Source: Miniphocaeibacter halophilus (GTDB taxonomy: Bacteria; Bacillota; Clostridia; Tissierellales; Peptoniphilaceae). From it: DNA of 64,000 bases. Of this stretch, positions 62,582-64,000 are shown piece by piece. Below the pieces are notes generated by a model that was not told the DNA's origin, did no database searches, and saw nothing but the letters and a program-made list of their open reading frames with translations. Made by a program: the position numbers and the translations under genes. The stretch lies in contig NZ_CP066744.1 of assembly GCF_016458825.1 (NCBI RefSeq), forward strand, positions 1,857,868 through 1,921,867, written 5' to 3'. The stretch's first letter is position 1. Each line of letters opens with the position of its first letter.

Positions 62582-63906
62582 AATTTATCTAGTATTTCTA
62601 AGGCGATTAAAATATTTTGCCTAGAAGTTGATTTTTCAAGGTCTATATCTACAAGTTCATTAACTTTGTTAATTCTGTACACTATAGAGTTTCTGTGAAC
62701 ATCCATTTGTTTAGATGCCTTAATTAAAGACCTTTCTTCAATTAAATAGTAATATAGGGTTTTTAATAATTCTGAATTTTTATCTTTATCATAGTTTTTT
62801 AAAGCAATAACCTCTTCGGGTATAGCCATTTCAATAAAATCATTGGAAAGTGACATGGAGAATATTAATTTATCTAAATTTAAATCTATATTCTCTTTAA
62901 TATTTAAATTATTATCTATAATATATTTAGTAAGTTCATAGGCTTTATAGAAATTTAATAAATTTTTTCTCAAATATATTGTAGAATAATCAAGATTATA
63001 CTTATCAATATAATTTTGTATGTTGGTTTTTATTTTGTCGCTATTTAAATTAGATTCATTTAATAAAATAAGAAGATTATTATTTACGATTATAGAATAT
63101 AGGTACATAGGGTAATCTAGTATAAATTTATTGCCATGAACAAACATATCCCTATATTTGAAAAGACCGCCTTCTAATTTTAAATTATATAGTTTATATT
63201 GATCATTTATATTCCAATTAATAATTTTTAAAATCTGTGCATCTTCATCAGTAAAATTATTTAAAGATAAATTTTTTAATGTATCATAAAACTTATCCTT
63301 ACTGTTAATAAATTCATTTATGCAAGTATATATATATATGGAAGTTATTCCACTTACCTTGTCTATGCTATCGTGTAGTTTTTCATCAACATTTTCAAAA
63401 GCTAAATATCCAAAAACACGAGATGATGCTTTTTTCGATATTTTAAGGGAGAATATATCATTAACCTTATTAAAATCAAAAATATTATAAACTAATTTTT
63501 TATTGTTGCTTAGGATACATACATTTGAATTGTATTCTTTTTTAAAAATTTTTAATAATTCATCAATTCCCCTATTATTCGCAATAATATCATATACTAG
63601 AAAAAGAAAATTATTATGTTTATATAAGCATTCATTAACAATATCTACAATTTCATAACAATTATCTAAATTTGTAACAATGTAATTGATATTTTGGTTT
63701 AAAGAAATTTCTTTATTACAATTATAAATTAAATAATTACCTTTTACATCCTTTAATTTATTAAAGGAATTTCCATCAATAATATTTAATGTATTTTCAT
63801 TATCTATAAAATTATTGGTCTTAATATGAATTATTTCATTATTAATTTTTACATTATTTTTTTGTATTTTAAGTGTAGTTAAATTTAACAATTCTTTGAA
63901 AAACAT
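62560..63906 (-). CDS. PucR/CdaR-type transcriptional regulator
   Basis: A leftward protein of 448 residues. The C-terminal PucR helix-turn-helix domain is clear: SLIKASKQMDVHRNSIVYRINKV (about 395-417). The part before it resembles the central GGDEF-like/CdaR region, and the N-terminus (about 1-100) resembles a divergent PucR N-terminal or GAF-like sensor. Such regulators control purine, sugar-acid or amino-acid catabolic genes; the effector is unknown. It has an AAGGAG ribosome site. Its target may lie to the right of the window. Confidence 0.82.
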   Translation of the reverse strand: MFFKELLNLTTLKIQKNNVKINNEIIHIKTNNFIDNENTLNIIDGNSFNKLKDVKGNYLIYNCNKEISLNQNINYIVTNLDNCYEIVDIVNECLYKHNNFLFLVYDIIANNRGIDELLKIFKKEYNSNVCILSNNKKLVYNIFDFNKVNDIFSLKISKKASSRVFGYLAFENVDEKLHDSIDKVSGITSIYIYTCINEFINSKDKFYDTLKNLSLNNFTDEDAQILKIINWNINDQYKLYNLKLEGGLFKYRDMFVHGNKFILDYPMYLYSIIVNNNLLILLNESNLNSDKIKTNIQNYIDKYNLDYSTIYLRKNLLNFYKAYELTKYIIDNNLNIKENIDLNLDKLIFSMSLSNDFIEMAIPEEVIALKNYDKDKNSELLKTLYYYLIEERSLIKASKQMDVHRNSIVYRINKVNELVDIDLEKSTSRQNILIALEILDKLNPGLIK

Positions 63907-63937
63907 TACATATAACTCCTTATTTTTTTATACTATT

Positions 63938-63960
63938 AGTATAGCATATATTATTATATG
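63938..63960 (-). promoter_or_regulatory. Extended -10 promoter of the PucR gene with overlapping palindrome
   Basis: On the minus strand TGC-TATACT forms an extended -10 (TATACT at 63938-63943). A 6-bp-arm inverted repeat, CATATA-TTAT-TATATG, occupies 63945-63960, where an autoregulatory protein could bind. The -35 is poor. Confidence 0.5.
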
Positions 63961-64000
63961 AAATAATAGTATCTAGCAAATTATAAAATTTTATATTATA
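63961..64000. other. Window edge, AT-rich intergenic sequence
   Basis: No gene or clear signal was recognised in the last 40 bases beyond TAATAGTA (63965-63972), an inverted copy of TACTATTA at 63931-63938. Confidence 0.5.

Noticed and set aside
1-64000. Mobile element, phage, toxin-antitoxin or defence system
   Set aside because: No transposase, integrase, flanking repeats or defence-gene motifs were seen; base composition and gene style look uniform across the window.

Overview
The window is a very AT-rich (visibly below about 30% GC), gene-dense, low-GC Gram-positive chromosome segment. Nearly all genes read rightward, intergenic gaps are short, and start sites carry strong GGAGG-type ribosome binding sites. 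T-box control of pheST, an L20-type infC leader, AddAB, HflX, MutS2, KtrAB, the RlhA-like U32 protein and the TGS/uridine-kinase fusion together point to an anaerobic Firmicute of the Clostridia/Tissierellia type. A Peptoniphilaceae-like coccus is my best guess, but that is inference from gene content and not from a marker gene. I see no phage, insertion sequence, CRISPR array or defence island; this is mostly conserved core genome.

Layout. 1-3.8 kb: tail of a YitT-family membrane protein, an HD-domain hydrolase, and a serine uptake/deamination operon (sstT-like transporter, sdaAB, sdaAA). 3.9-9.9 kb: small housekeeping genes (cvfB, a cytoplasmic parvulin, a DUF1292 protein, a HAD phosphatase, a peroxiredoxin, a YhcC-type radical SAM protein) and three little-known small genes (a P-loop protein, a DUF6648-like protein and a leftward MltG-like protein). 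9.9-19.1 kb: a pseudouridine synthase, a nucleoside kinase, a ROK glucokinase, and addB-addA. 19.1-22.7 kb: an OmpR-type two-component system followed by a lipoprotein gene broken by a frameshift. 22.7-25.8 kb: tRNA-Leu, tRNA-His and a class A PBP, all leftward. 25.9-30.0 kb: hflX, yigZ, a frameshifted nadE, a YebC-family gene and lgt.

30.1-41.5 kb is the division and cell-wall cluster: mraZ, rsmH, ftsL, a PASTA-type PBP2, mraY, murD, ftsW, murG, ftsQ, then a 345-base leader, ftsZ and nrdR. MraZ operator repeats lie in front of mraZ. murE, murF, murC and ftsA are missing from the cluster. 41.6-48.4 kb: rarA, asnS, the infC-rpmI-rplT operon behind a consensus promoter and an attenuator, ktrB-ktrA, and a SpoU-type methyltransferase. 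48.4-59.0 kb: a T-box leader, pheS, pheT, zapA, a U32 gene, mutS2 and argS. 59.0-64.0 kb: a B12-binding radical SAM protein, an unknown membrane protein and a TPR protein, converging on a PucR-type regulator.

The observations most worth checking are: (i) nadE is split by a one-base shift exactly at a canonical A AAA AAC slippery heptamer; (ii) the lipoprotein behind the two-component system is frameshifted outside any homopolymer; (iii) infC appears to use an AUU start codon; (iv) the DNA-repair subunit AddB lacks its usual N-terminal Walker A motif; (v) several small conserved-looking genes have no assigned function. I did not find a convincing new multi-gene system.
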